Assembly (NCBI RefSeq): GCF_022063185.1
Contig: NZ_CP091913.1
Location: forward strand, 5,929,141-5,993,140
Direction: 5' to 3'
From: Nostoc sp. UHCC 0870
Lineage (GTDB): Bacteria > Cyanobacteriota > Cyanobacteriia > Cyanobacteriales > Nostocaceae
Length of the DNA: 64,000 nt
Each line of letters starts with the position of its first letter. Positions within the stretch are counted from its first letter, which is position 1. The position numbers were made by a program, and so were the translations under genes. This document shows positions 1 through 9,337 of the stretch, in pieces. The notes below the pieces were generated by a model. The model did not search any database. It saw only the letters and a list, made by a program, of their open reading frames with translations, and was not told the origin of the DNA.

Positions 1-137
1 ATTATCAAAATGTTCGCTGGCTATAATCATTAAAATATCTTCACACAATATTCGAGATTATTACTGATTGATAAATATACATCGGTGTAAGAAGCTAGAA
101 AAAGAAAGTTTGTTACCCATTTATTTTTTGTGCATCT

Positions 138-434
138 ATGAAATTAAGCCAACTATTCAAATTAGCTGCCTTTTCTGTTTTAACAGCGTTTAGCCTTGTG
201 TCTACATCAAATACAGCACTGGCTGAGTATTTAAGTAGCGAAGGAATGGGAGGTAATTATCGTTATGAATTATGGCAAAGCGATAATAACAATTATTATT
301 TGAAAATTTGGTTAAGAGAAGCAAGTTCAAATAGTAATCCATACAGGATAACTAGACAATTCTCCTCTAGTAGAGACGCTCTGATTCATTTTGATTGCAA
401 TTACGCCAAGAGAAATTTACCAGAATGTTCTTGA
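138..434 (+). CDS. small secreted protein of unknown function
   Basis: A 98-residue protein not assigned to a family. It starts with a clear Sec signal peptide (residues 1-29: MKLSQ, hydrophobic core, cleavage probably after the A-L-A before E30). The mature part is about 69 residues, rich in Ser, Asn and Tyr, with two Cys near the C-terminus (FDCNYAKRNLPEC) that could form a disulfide. It stands alone and is followed within 25 bp by a strong hairpin terminator, so it is probably a monocistronic unit. No clear Shine-Dalgarno is visible before the ATG, which is common in cyanobacteria. Export to the periplasm or medium is inferred from the signal peptide. Confidence 0.7.
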   Translation: MKLSQLFKLAAFSVLTAFSLVSTSNTALAEYLSSEGMGGNYRYELWQSDNNNYYLKIWLREASSNSNPYRITRQFSSSRDALIHFDCNYAKRNLPECS

Positions 435-457
435 TACTGTAAAAATCGATTAGGTTT

Positions 458-495
458 ATATCCCCGACTTTTTGGAAAAGTCGGGGATATTTTTG
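458..495 (+). terminator. hairpin terminator after the small secreted protein gene
   Basis: A perfect 15-bp stem (458-472 pairing with 476-490) with a 3-nt loop is followed by a T-run on the + strand. The left arm starts with A residues, so it could also end transcripts of the converging oxidoreductase gene on the - strand. Confidence 0.8.
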
Positions 496-516
496 TTCAC
501 ATAGGCCATGAAATCA

Positions 517-2550
517 CTACCGCCAATCTTCCCAGTCTTGATTGAAAATCGAAGTATCAGGGAAAGCGGTGGGGTTGCTATTCTTTTTTAATAGACGTTT
601 GAGGGCTTGCAGTTGCGGTTCTGGCTTGGGTAAATCGTCTACAAGTTGGTAAGGTGCAATGTTATTTTTGAGGGCGAAAGAGGCGACAGTTCCCGCCGCC
701 GCACCAGCAGACCATTCAAAGGAGTGAACCCGATAAGCAGCCGCCGCTATGTGACTGGTAGCAATACTTTTACCGCCGACGATTAAATTGTCAACTTTTT
801 GGGGAATCATTGCCCTCAGTGCAATTTGGAAGGGATAAGCCTGTCCCCCGCCCCGTCTTTCCCCTGGACGTTCTGTATTACCGGGTGCTTCTGGTGGGCT
901 TTTCGTCATGCAAGGATGGAAGTCAATGGCGTAGTGACCAATACCCACTGCATCGGGAAAAATTGTGGAACGGGTGCGGCGCATGGCTTTATCTGGGGAA
1001 ATTTGACCAGAAATTACCGATGTCGCCTCTAAACCTGCCAAGGCTGCTGTTAGCTGGCGATACATATTTGCTGGCAGGGTTTTACGGTAATATTCATCGT
1101 TGTAATTGCGGCGGGAAATATCAATTTCCCAAATAGTAAAACCTCCTGGTTGTCCCCAACTAGGACGGCCGATGATACGCCGCCCTTCCCGCATATAAGG
1201 ATATTTGGATAAGCCATGTGCTGTCCCCATCGGGGAATTTAACCCTGATAAAAAGCGGTTATTGGTTTGTTGCTGTTTCACACCTTTCCCTAATTGAGAG
1301 TCGGTTGTTCCAGCTACTAGCCAGTAATAGTAAGACAGGGCGTGTTCTTCAGCTTTGCGGAAAGTTTCGGTTCTGAGTCCACCCATCCAACCGCCTGGTT
1401 TTAATTGTCCTGTGGCTTGCAACTGCTGGCGAGTGTAAACTAAGTTATCTTTCGCAGTCCCAGGGCGGTAGTCATTACCCCATGTCCAGTTTTGCATGGA
1501 TATATCCCCTGGAGTGGGCGCGGTAAAATTCACGCCTCTAAATGTGGTGGGTTGTCCCTTGTTCGGACTCCAAATGCGGCGATAGGTAAAAACTAAATCA
1601 AAGTTGGCTAAACGCTCTAACTCATAACTGAAGTAGGGAGAGTATTGTAGATAAAAAGGCGGCATTTTCTGCGGCTGGGGTTCTTTTGTCGCCTCCATTG
1701 CAAAGGTATAAGTAAAGCCTTGTGTACAGTAGGGGTCATTGCTGGTGCTGGAAGATGAAGGTTCTAGGAAGGAACGCCCATCAATACCTAGACGGTAGGG
1801 AACATCAGCTAAAGCAATAATTTCTCCAGTTTCGCTAGCGTCTACAACATACCAGGGAATATTACCTTTGGTTTGCTTGGGAACTAGGCGAATAATACTT
1901 TTAGTGAAACGAGACGAGTTGTTGTAGCGATAAGCATCGTCAATAGTTTGCGATAGGGGAAAGGTGTTTAGAGGGGGTGCGCCTTTCGCTGGTTGATGTT
2001 GGATAGCGATCGCGCTATTAATTAACTGCCCACCTGTACTAGTATTATTCTTGGAGACTCCCAGTTCTTTAATTACCGTATTGGGAAACCATTCCAACTT
2101 ACCTTTACCCTTTTTTTCTGCATCTTTGAGCATTTGCGCCAGAATGGTATGAGCATCACGCGGGATAAAACAGGAATCACTTACCCAACAATCTCCAGGG
2201 TTGAGTTGACCATATTTTTTTTGAATGCGGTTGCGTAGTTCTAGATAGCCACGAGAATAAAACTGGCGACTGCGTTGAGTGGGTCTTTCATCTAATGCAG
2301 ATGTCCCTTGAGAAGAAATTTGTCCTCCCAACCAGTCGGTAATTTCTGTTAAGCAAACCCTTTTTCCGGCTAACAAACCTTCATAAGCTGTAGCTACACC
2401 AGAAAGTCCGCCACCTACAACTAAAATCTCACAGTTGACCGTTTTGTCTGGGCTTCTCGGTGGTGCAGCGATGATAGCAGAATGTGGTACTAGGTAGCCA
2501 GAGATGAAAGTAAGACTAATCAGTGAGGCTACTTGGTGTCTGCGCTTCAT
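517..2550 (-). CDS. exported FAD-dependent oxidoreductase (FAD_oxidored family)
   Basis: A 677-residue flavoprotein. Residues 1-28 look like a signal peptide (MKRR then a hydrophobic stretch ending in AIIAA). The Rossmann dinucleotide motif follows at 46-51 (GGGLSG within ILVVGGGLSG) with the acidic strand end VCLTE. The C-terminal part has the flavin-proximal motif DNLIVGGKSIATSHIA and the helix GAAAGTVASFAL, as in the FAD_oxidored group often annotated as xanthan lyase-like. It has an unusual amount of Trp and Tyr in the middle. Substrate is unknown. The gene is monocistronic and convergent with the upstream small gene, from which it is separated by a terminator. The start is fixed by the signal peptide at 2550. 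Confidence 0.82.
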   Translation of the reverse strand: MKRRHQVASLISLTFISGYLVPHSAIIAAPPRSPDKTVNCEILVVGGGLSGVATAYEGLLAGKRVCLTEITDWLGGQISSQGTSALDERPTQRSRQFYSRGYLELRNRIQKKYGQLNPGDCWVSDSCFIPRDAHTILAQMLKDAEKKGKGKLEWFPNTVIKELGVSKNNTSTGGQLINSAIAIQHQPAKGAPPLNTFPLSQTIDDAYRYNNSSRFTKSIIRLVPKQTKGNIPWYVVDASETGEIIALADVPYRLGIDGRSFLEPSSSSTSNDPYCTQGFTYTFAMEATKEPQPQKMPPFYLQYSPYFSYELERLANFDLVFTYRRIWSPNKGQPTTFRGVNFTAPTPGDISMQNWTWGNDYRPGTAKDNLVYTRQQLQATGQLKPGGWMGGLRTETFRKAEEHALSYYYWLVAGTTDSQLGKGVKQQQTNNRFLSGLNSPMGTAHGLSKYPYMREGRRIIGRPSWGQPGGFTIWEIDISRRNYNDEYYRKTLPANMYRQLTAALAGLEATSVISGQISPDKAMRRTRSTIFPDAVGIGHYAIDFHPCMTKSPPEAPGNTERPGERRGGGQAYPFQIALRAMIPQKVDNLIVGGKSIATSHIAAAAYRVHSFEWSAGAAAGTVASFALKNNIAPYQLVDDLPKPEPQLQALKRLLKKNSNPTAFPDTSIFNQDWEDWR

Positions 2551-2745
2551 GATGTGAGAACCCTTTTTACTCTGTGCGGACTTGTAGACGTTACCATTCT
2601 AGGAATGTTCATGGCAAGAATAGGTGACAGGTGACAGCTTGCGGTATCCTGAGCATATCCCCATCCACCTTAGACAACAAAATTCTGTTATAGATTAGAA
2701 AATAAGCACGCCGCAAAAACTGACCAACACATCAGGATGGTTGTG

Positions 2746-4944
2746 ATGAAGAGCAAGAACCAATTTGTTTTATCCTTACTTTTGAAAAGCACCATTGTCT
2801 TTTCCCCCTTGCTGCTGTCTGCTGAGATTAGCAATGGACAAACTACACCATCCACCTCCCCCCAACAGCTTACCGCCCCAGGGGAAGCATTAGCTCAAAT
2901 ACCAACAGAAAAGCGGGTTTTAGAACAAATACAAACAGATTTTGAGCGCGCTTTTAGTCGTACAACTGTCTTGCTGAATATTTGGTTAGTTATCTTAAGT
3001 TTATTTCCCGTAGCGATTATTGCTCTATTTTGGCTACTACGGCGGGTGGCTATTCGTGAAATTGTCAATAGAGCCATGTCACAGTTGCAAGGAGTGGAAA
3101 ACCTCGAAGGACAACTAACTCTAGTTAAACAAGATGCAGAAAATCTCATCCAAGAAGCTAAAGGGATTACTCGCGCTTTAGAAAGGGAAGCGGAAAATCT
3201 ACAGCAAAAAATCAAAATTGAACACGATAATTTATCTTTTGTCACATCAGAGATATTGCAAGCTAAGGCAGATAATTTAACTAAAATCTCGACAGAAGTC
3301 ACAAATTTCCAACAAAAAATTGAGCATTTAGTCGCTGAGTTTGCTAGCCAAATATCTCAATTAGAGTTAGAGATACAACAGAGAAGAGATATAACCTTAG
3401 AAAATATAGCCAAGACAGAATCAGAGATGGTTACTAAACTTGGAGAATTACAAAAAGATGCTGTAATTCACAAAAATTTAGTTGGAGAAGATTTAGAAAA
3501 ATCAAAACTGGAATTTAATCATCAGCTTGGTAATTTATATACTGATACTCAGCAGCATCAAGATAATATGATGGCAAGTTTAACTAACTTAAAATCAGAA
3601 TTTAGTGTGCAGCTATCTAGATTACAGGAAGATGTCCAGCAGCAAAAAGATATCAAATTAGAAAATCTCCAAGCGATAGAAAGTCAATTCCAATCTCAGG
3701 TTTCAGGATTGGAAGCTGATACTCAAGAACACAAAAATACTCTGTTGGAGAATTTGACAAAATTACAAGCAGAGTTTGCACAGCAATTATCTAACTCTCA
3801 GTCAGAAGTCCATATACAAAAAGATAATGTATTACAGAATCTGCAAGAATTAGAAAATTTATTCAAAGCTCAAATATCTGAATCACAGTTACATATTCAA
3901 CAGGAATTAAAAAAATTACAATCAGAGTTCGCATCTAAGCTAGCTGAGTTACAAGTAGATGCTCAAAAACGCAAAGAGCAAATTATGGAAAATTTAGAAA
4001 AATCAGGTTCGGAGTTTGTTTCACAATTTTCAGAATTACAATTAAATGCTCAACAACAAAAACTCTTGATTTTAGAAAAGCTGGAAAAATTAGAAACAGA
4101 GTTTGTCTCACAACTATCTGAATTGCAATTAGATGCTCAACAGCGCAAGGATATAATTTTAAAAGAATTTGCTGAAGTTCAACCCGCAGTAATTACAATC
4201 GAAGAACCAACCCCAGCACCTCAGCCAGTAATAGAAAATGAGCAGACAAAATTAACTGCTGATGATTATATACAGCAGGGAGATGATTCATTTTCACAAA
4301 AGCGATATGCAGAAGCGATCGCAGTTTACGAGCAAGCGGTGAAAATTCAGCCTGATGATGCTATACTATGGTTTAAGTGTGGGATTACCTTCGCTAGACT
4401 GAAACGTTATAAACAAGCGATCGCAGCTTATAATCGAGCAATCAAAATCCAACCAGCTTATCACCAAGCATGGTGCGATCGTGGTGTTGCATATGGTTAT
4501 CTACAGCGACATCAAGACGCTTTTACATCTTTTGATCAAGCCACGCAAATTAAACCAGAAGATGCCGTAGCCTGGATGAATCGCGGTTTAGCTTTGATAG
4601 AATTAGAACAATATGAAGCAGCAATTACTTCTTTTGATCAGGCATTAAAATTTCAACCAGATTTGCCAAAAATTTGGGATAAACGCGGTTACACTCTCGT
4701 CAGATTAGGACAGGATGAGGAAGCCATAATTTCTTTTGACAAAGCATTAACCATTAAACCAGATTATGCCAGTGCTTATTATAATAAGGCAGCCTGTTAT
4801 GCACTGCAAAGACAGGTTAATTTAGCTGTAGAAAATCTGCAACAAGCAATTAATCTCAATTCTAGATATCAAGAAGATGCTGCAAATGATATAGATTTTG
4901 ATGAGATTGCAGATAGTGAAAATTTTAGAAAATTAATTCAGTAG
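2746..4944 (+). CDS. membrane-anchored coiled-coil/TPR repeat protein
   Basis: The protein has about 732 residues. From the upstream ATG at 2737 the numbering is: hydrophobic signal-like N-terminus (10-28), transmembrane segment 79-102 (NIWLVILSLFPVAIIALFWL), a long charged coiled coil about 110-485, then six tetratricopeptide repeats about 508-712. The coiled coil consists of ten copies of a 29-residue unit (87 bp). TPRs act in protein-protein contact, so a scaffold or tether at the inner membrane is inferred. I prefer ATG 2746 because AGGA at 2734-2737 is well spaced from it; ATG 2737 overlaps that AGGA. No partner gene is adjacent. Confidence 0.75.
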   Translation: MKSKNQFVLSLLLKSTIVFSPLLLSAEISNGQTTPSTSPQQLTAPGEALAQIPTEKRVLEQIQTDFERAFSRTTVLLNIWLVILSLFPVAIIALFWLLRRVAIREIVNRAMSQLQGVENLEGQLTLVKQDAENLIQEAKGITRALEREAENLQQKIKIEHDNLSFVTSEILQAKADNLTKISTEVTNFQQKIEHLVAEFASQISQLELEIQQRRDITLENIAKTESEMVTKLGELQKDAVIHKNLVGEDLEKSKLEFNHQLGNLYTDTQQHQDNMMASLTNLKSEFSVQLSRLQEDVQQQKDIKLENLQAIESQFQSQVSGLEADTQEHKNTLLENLTKLQAEFAQQLSNSQSEVHIQKDNVLQNLQELENLFKAQISESQLHIQQELKKLQSEFASKLAELQVDAQKRKEQIMENLEKSGSEFVSQFSELQLNAQQQKLLILEKLEKLETEFVSQLSELQLDAQQRKDIILKEFAEVQPAVITIEEPTPAPQPVIENEQTKLTADDYIQQGDDSFSQKRYAEAIAVYEQAVKIQPDDAILWFKCGITFARLKRYKQAIAAYNRAIKIQPAYHQAWCDRGVAYGYLQRHQDAFTSFDQATQIKPEDAVAWMNRGLALIELEQYEAAITSFDQALKFQPDLPKIWDKRGYTLVRLGQDEEAIISFDKALTIKPDYASAYYNKAACYALQRQVNLAVENLQQAINLNSRYQEDAANDIDFDEIADSENFRKLIQ
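3337..4185 (+). repeat. 87-bp (29-residue) coding tandem repeat, about 10 units
   Basis: Units begin with a Glu-Phe/Met-type codon pair at 3337, 3424, 3511, 3598, 3685, 3772, 3859, 3925, 4012 and 4099. The spacing is 87 bp except for one shortened 66-bp unit (3859 to 3925). Each unit encodes a pattern close to E-F-xx-QLS-x-LQ-x-D-x-Q-xx-KD-xx-LENL. 29 residues equals 11+11+7, compatible with a hendecad-heptad coiled coil. Confidence 0.85.
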
Positions 4945-5308
4945 CTAGAAGCGTAGACATCTCCAGAAATTAAATATGCGTTTTCCAGAAACCTTGTAGA
5001 GCAACGTCTCTACATCATTTATTTGGTGCAACTTCATAGAGAATTTGTATCAGTTACAAAAAAAGTTGGAACAATTCAACCATGACTAATGCTAAAGATA
5101 TGCTTCTAGCTCTAAAGGATAAGTGAATCTTTATCTAGTTTGTAGCCTATTTTAGTTGAAATTAATCTCAATAAATATAGTTAAAATTTGCCGACTATAG
5201 CAATATATAATCCTTACTGTGTAAGAGTTTGATACATTTTATAGATGTTTAAAAAATGACATTAGAAGTACACTGATAAGTCACAGAGTTTAATATCAAA
5301 AAATATCT
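4945..5308. other. intergenic region, no gene seen
   Basis: AT-rich spacer between the TPR gene and the CDF transporter. A short hairpin (GTAGAG 4996-5001 with CTCTAC 5008-5013) could end the upstream transcript. Only very short open frames are present. Confidence 0.5.
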
Positions 5309-6211
5309 ATGACTTACGATAACCGCGCAGAAGTAAGAAAAGTTTTAATTATTACCCTATTTCTCAACTTGTTTGTGATGGGATTAAAAGCATTTGTAGG
5401 GTATTTGACAGGTTCTCTCAGCTTATTGGCTGATGCTTTGCATAGCGTGACAGATAGTGCCAACAACATTTTAGGACTAATTGCTAGTAAATTTTCTTCT
5501 CCCTACCCCGATCGTGAGCATCCCTATGGACACCACAAATTTGAAGCTGTGGGAGCATTAGGAATCGCCGCGTTTCTAGGAATTGCTTGCTTTGAAATTC
5601 TCCAAAGTGCAATTGAGCGCATACTTAAAGGTAGCGAACCGGTGAGAATTTCTGCGCCTGAATTGTGGATACTGCTACTTGTTTTGGGTGTAAATATTTT
5701 TGTGGCGTTTTATGAGCGCAATGTGGGTAAGCGAGTCGGTAGCCAAATTTTAATCGCTGATGCTACCCACACCATGAGTGATGTCTGGGTGACAATCTCC
5801 GTCATTGGTGGTTTAATTGGGGTTTGGTTTGGTCATCAATGGCTAGATATAGTCTTAGCTTTCCCTGTAGCGTTGATGGTTTTTTGGAGTGGTTGGTCAG
5901 TTTTAAAAGATAGTTTACCTTGGTTAGTGGATCAAATGGCGATCGCACCTGAAGCAATCCACGCCATTGCTACTGCTGTTCCTGGGGTAATTAATTGTCA
6001 TGATATCGCCTCACGCGGCGTTTTAGGTCGTCAAATTTTCATTGAAATGCACTTAATCGTAGATGCGCCAGATGTGGAAACGGCTCATCGCATCACAGAA
6101 GAAGTAGAACGTCAACTAGAAACACGCTTTACCCCAGTCAGGATTTTAATTCACGTCGAGCCACCGACATATGAATCGGAGCAAATTAGCTTTGATACAG
6201 GAGAAAAATAG
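5309..6211 (+). CDS. cation diffusion facilitator (CDF) family metal transporter
   Basis: A 300-residue CDF antiporter, the usual length, exporting divalent metals (Zn, Fe, Mn or Co) in exchange for protons across the inner membrane. The N-terminal helix pair carries the family signature with metal-binding acidic residues (SLLADALHSVTDSANN), followed by DREHPYGHHKFE. The second metal-site motif ADATHTMSDVW lies near residue 155. The cytoplasmic C-terminal domain, about 210-300, has the ferredoxin-like CDF dimerisation fold with H and E residues (IFIEMHLIVDAP, ILIHVEPP). The gene stands alone with AT-rich flanks. Metal specificity cannot be read from the sequence. Confidence 0.9.
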   Translation: MTYDNRAEVRKVLIITLFLNLFVMGLKAFVGYLTGSLSLLADALHSVTDSANNILGLIASKFSSPYPDREHPYGHHKFEAVGALGIAAFLGIACFEILQSAIERILKGSEPVRISAPELWILLLVLGVNIFVAFYERNVGKRVGSQILIADATHTMSDVWVTISVIGGLIGVWFGHQWLDIVLAFPVALMVFWSGWSVLKDSLPWLVDQMAIAPEAIHAIATAVPGVINCHDIASRGVLGRQIFIEMHLIVDAPDVETAHRITEEVERQLETRFTPVRILIHVEPPTYESEQISFDTGEK

Positions 6212-6486
6212 GAAGTGATGACTATTTTACAAAATTTAATTTTTTAGAATTTAGCATAAATAGAGATTTAGTTGTAAATACAGTAATTTTTAACTTACTC
6301 ATGTAGCTAGCCATTAGTCATGAGCGCAGATGAAATTAATCACATCTGTACTAATCTTTATGCCGTGGTTGTAGACTGTTGTTAATGATAGAAGCATACT
6401 CTACTTTTATCAAATTAATCCAGTAACTAAATCAACAGTATATTAGAGTCAGTCTCATATTGCGTCATCATTATAAGGACTGAAAG

Positions 6487-8745
6487 GTGAACACTGACAA
6501 TACTGGTACGACATTTCAAGTTGACCTCAGTAACTGTAACAAAGAACCAATTCATATTCCTGGTTCTATTCAGCCTCATGGAGTTATTTTAGCTTTACAA
6601 CCAGCAGAATTAACTATTTTACAAGTTAGTAATAATACATTTGATTTTTTTGGTATACATCCAGAAGACTTAATTAATCAAAATTTAGCTATTTTATTAG
6701 GAACAGAACAAATAAAACTATTAAAGGATTGTCTAGAAAATGAAGATTTACCAATTGTTAATCCCATAGAATTTTGGATTAAATTAAATGGTAAAAATAT
6801 AAATTTTGATGGGATTGTTCATCGTTCTCATGGTTTTATTATCTTAGAAATAGAACCAAATTTTTCAGAAAAAAATAATGCTTTTTTTAAGTTTTATCAC
6901 TTAGTAAAAATAGCAATGCTAAAATTACAAGCGGCGACAAATGTCTCTGAAGTTAGTCAAATTTTAGCAAAAGAAGTCAAAAAAATTACTGGCTTTGATA
7001 GAGTAATGGTCTATCGCTTCGATAAAAATTGGAATGGTACAGTCATTGCGGAAGAAAAACAAGAATATCTCACATCATATTTAGGTTTATATTACCCAGC
7101 TTCCGATATTCCCCAACAAGCTAGAAAGCTCTACACTGAAAACTGGCTCAGACTCATACCAAATGTTAACTATCAACCAGCAATAATTATACCCACAAAT
7201 AATCCTCTGAATAATCAGCCTCTTGATTTAAGCGGTTCAGTATTGCGTAGTGTTTCGCCTTTACATATAGAATATATGCAGAACATGGGGGTAACGGCTT
7301 CTATGTCTATTTCTATTATCAAAAATAAACAACTGTGGGGATTAATTTCCTGTCATCATCAGTCACCAAAATATATACCCTATGAAATTCGTAGTGCTTG
7401 CGAATTATTAGGTCAAATGACTTCTCTGGAAATGAGCGCACAGGAAGAGAGTGAAGACACGGAATCCAAAATTAAAGTCAAATCTGTGCATAGCAAATTA
7501 ATAGAATATATGTCGATAGACAATAATTTTATTGATGCGTTAATTAAGCATCAGCCGAATCTGCTAAACTTAGTAAATGCAGCAGGTGCTGCTGTCTGTT
7601 TTAATGGTCAATATTATCTTATTGGTAATACGCCAACAACTCAAGATATTCATAATTTAATAGATTGGATTAGTCAAAATCTGCATGAAGAGATTTTCTA
7701 CACTGATTCCCTAACAACAGTTTATCCAGAAGCCGAAAAACTGCGGAATGTCGCTAGTGGTTTAATGACACTTTCTATTTCTAAAAGTCAGAAAAACTAT
7801 ATTTTGTGGTTTCGTCCAGAGGTAGTGCAGACTGTAAATTGGGGGGGTAATCCTCATAAACCTGTTGAGGTAGTAGCTAACGGAGGTATGCGCTTATCAC
7901 CACGAAAGTCTTTTGAATTATGGAAAGAAACAGTTCTTCTCAAATCTCTACCTTGGAAATCTTATGAAGTCAATGCAGCCGTAGAATTGCGAAGTGCAAT
8001 TATCAGTGTGGTACTGCGAAAGGCTGATGAATTAGCTCAATTAAATATAGAACTAGAACGGAGCAATAAAGAATTAGATGCTTTTGCTTATATTGCATCT
8101 CACGATTTAAAAGAACCACTGCGGGGGATTCACAATTACTCTAACTTCTTAATAGAAGACTACGGTGAAATTATCAACGACGAAGGTAAAGCAAAGTTAA
8201 TGACTCTGATTCGTCTGACCCAACGAATGGAGGATTTAATTGATTCACTCTTACATTTTTCTCGATTGGGAAGAGTGGATCTTGTGATGCAGCCTACTAA
8301 CTTGAATGATGAAGTACATCGGATTTTAGATATGTTAAGCCTTCGCATTGAGGAATCAGGCGTAGAAATCCGCATACCCAGACCACTACCAACAGTGTAT
8401 TGCGATCGCGTCCAATTAGGTGAAGTCTTTAGCAACCTCATCGCCAACGCCATCAAATACAACGACAAGCCCAACAAATGGATTGAAATTGGCTACTTGG
8501 ATCATTCACCACGACCAATCACATTCTATATCCAAGACAACGGCATAGGCATTCGCGAAAAACATTTTGACTCGATTTTTCGCATTTTCAAACGACTACA
8601 CGGCCCCAGCAAATACGGAGGTGGTACAGGCGCAGGACTCACCATCGCTAAAAAAATTGTGGAACGGCATGGCGGTACAATTTGGCTAGACTCAACCTAT
8701 GGTGAAGGCAGCACTTTCTATTTCACATTACAAGAAACAGATTGA
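6487..8745 (+). CDS. bacteriophytochrome-type sensor histidine kinase
   Basis: A 752-residue red/far-red photoreceptor kinase starting at GTG 6487. Order: PAS_2 (about 12-120), GAF (about 140-310), PHY (about 330-500), HisKA with His539 in ASHDLKEPLRG, and HATPase_c (about 635-750; DNGIGI and GGTGAGLTIAKK). The bilin attachment Cys used by Cph1-type phytochromes is absent (Leu259 in RSVSPLHIEYM). Cys17 stands in NCNKEPIHIPGSIQPHG, the position used for biliverdin in bacteriophytochromes. The PASDIP motif of the bilin pocket is intact. So it should bind biliverdin IX-alpha through Cys17. The gene is followed by its likely response regulator at 8880. Confidence 0.93.
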   Translation: MNTDNTGTTFQVDLSNCNKEPIHIPGSIQPHGVILALQPAELTILQVSNNTFDFFGIHPEDLINQNLAILLGTEQIKLLKDCLENEDLPIVNPIEFWIKLNGKNINFDGIVHRSHGFIILEIEPNFSEKNNAFFKFYHLVKIAMLKLQAATNVSEVSQILAKEVKKITGFDRVMVYRFDKNWNGTVIAEEKQEYLTSYLGLYYPASDIPQQARKLYTENWLRLIPNVNYQPAIIIPTNNPLNNQPLDLSGSVLRSVSPLHIEYMQNMGVTASMSISIIKNKQLWGLISCHHQSPKYIPYEIRSACELLGQMTSLEMSAQEESEDTESKIKVKSVHSKLIEYMSIDNNFIDALIKHQPNLLNLVNAAGAAVCFNGQYYLIGNTPTTQDIHNLIDWISQNLHEEIFYTDSLTTVYPEAEKLRNVASGLMTLSISKSQKNYILWFRPEVVQTVNWGGNPHKPVEVVANGGMRLSPRKSFELWKETVLLKSLPWKSYEVNAAVELRSAIISVVLRKADELAQLNIELERSNKELDAFAYIASHDLKEPLRGIHNYSNFLIEDYGEIINDEGKAKLMTLIRLTQRMEDLIDSLLHFSRLGRVDLVMQPTNLNDEVHRILDMLSLRIEESGVEIRIPRPLPTVYCDRVQLGEVFSNLIANAIKYNDKPNKWIEIGYLDHSPRPITFYIQDNGIGIREKHFDSIFRIFKRLHGPSKYGGGTGAGLTIAKKIVERHGGTIWLDSTYGEGSTFYFTLQETD

Positions 8746-8814
8746 CATCCTCTATCTTCCCGTAGACCTCCGTTCCCTTGACTTTTAACTTAATTATGCT
8801 TCCTACAGTCATTA

Positions 8815-8862
8815 AACCCCACCCCCAACCCCTCCCCGTTCACGGAGAGGGGAGACAATATG
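8815..8862. repeat. C-rich/G-rich dispersed hairpin repeat
   Basis: A run of CCCCACCCCCAACCCCTCCCC is followed by a short loop and AGAGGGGAG, giving an imperfect hairpin. Related sequences occur in this window near 12930 and near 40275, so it is one copy of a dispersed family. It lies between the phytochrome gene and the response regulator gene. Confidence 0.6.
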
Positions 8863-8879
8863 AATTTTAATTTATACCC

Positions 8880-9260
8880 ATGATTGGCAACATCACCCAA
8901 CCTTTACTAGTAATTGAAGACAGCGATGAAGATTTTGAAGCTTTGCAGCGATTCATTCAAAAAGAAGTCATATTAAACCCTGTGTTTCGCTGTGCAGATG
9001 GTGATGAAGGCCTAGATTTTCTCTACCATAACGGAGTTTACAGTGATCCTGAAACTGCACCACGACCATCAATTATTTTGCTGGATCTCAATTTACCAGG
9101 TACTGATGGGCGAGAGATTATAGCCCAAATTAAACAAGATCCAAACCTCAAATCTATTCCTATAGTTGTATTTACTACTTCTTCTAACCCCAAGGATATT
9201 GAAATATGTTATCAATACTGCGTTGCTAGCTATATTCTTAAACCAATTGATATCAATTGA
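8880..9260 (+). CDS. Rcp-type response regulator, truncated by an in-frame TGA
   Basis: A single receiver domain of the Rcp1 family that takes phosphate from cyanobacterial phytochrome kinases. The acidic pocket is at VIEDSDED, the phospho-acceptor is Asp69 (LLDLNLPGTDG), the Thr/Ser is in VFTTSS, and the Lys is in YILKPID. Translation stops at TGA 9258-9260 after 126 residues. The same frame stays open for 24 further codons to TAG 9333-9335 and encodes what looks like the normal Rcp C-terminus (LVTTIHSFLTYWLDIVILPD). Thus the last helix is missing unless the TGA is read through or is an error. It lies 134 bp after the phytochrome gene and 77 bp before the next kinase. Confidence 0.85.
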   Translation: MIGNITQPLLVIEDSDEDFEALQRFIQKEVILNPVFRCADGDEGLDFLYHNGVYSDPETAPRPSIILLDLNLPGTDGREIIAQIKQDPNLKSIPIVVFTTSSNPKDIEICYQYCVASYILKPIDIN

Positions 9261-9337
9261 CTAGTAACAACAATTCACAGCTTTTTAACGTACTGGTTGG
9301 ATATTGTGATTCTTCCCGATACTGTTAACAAATAGTC

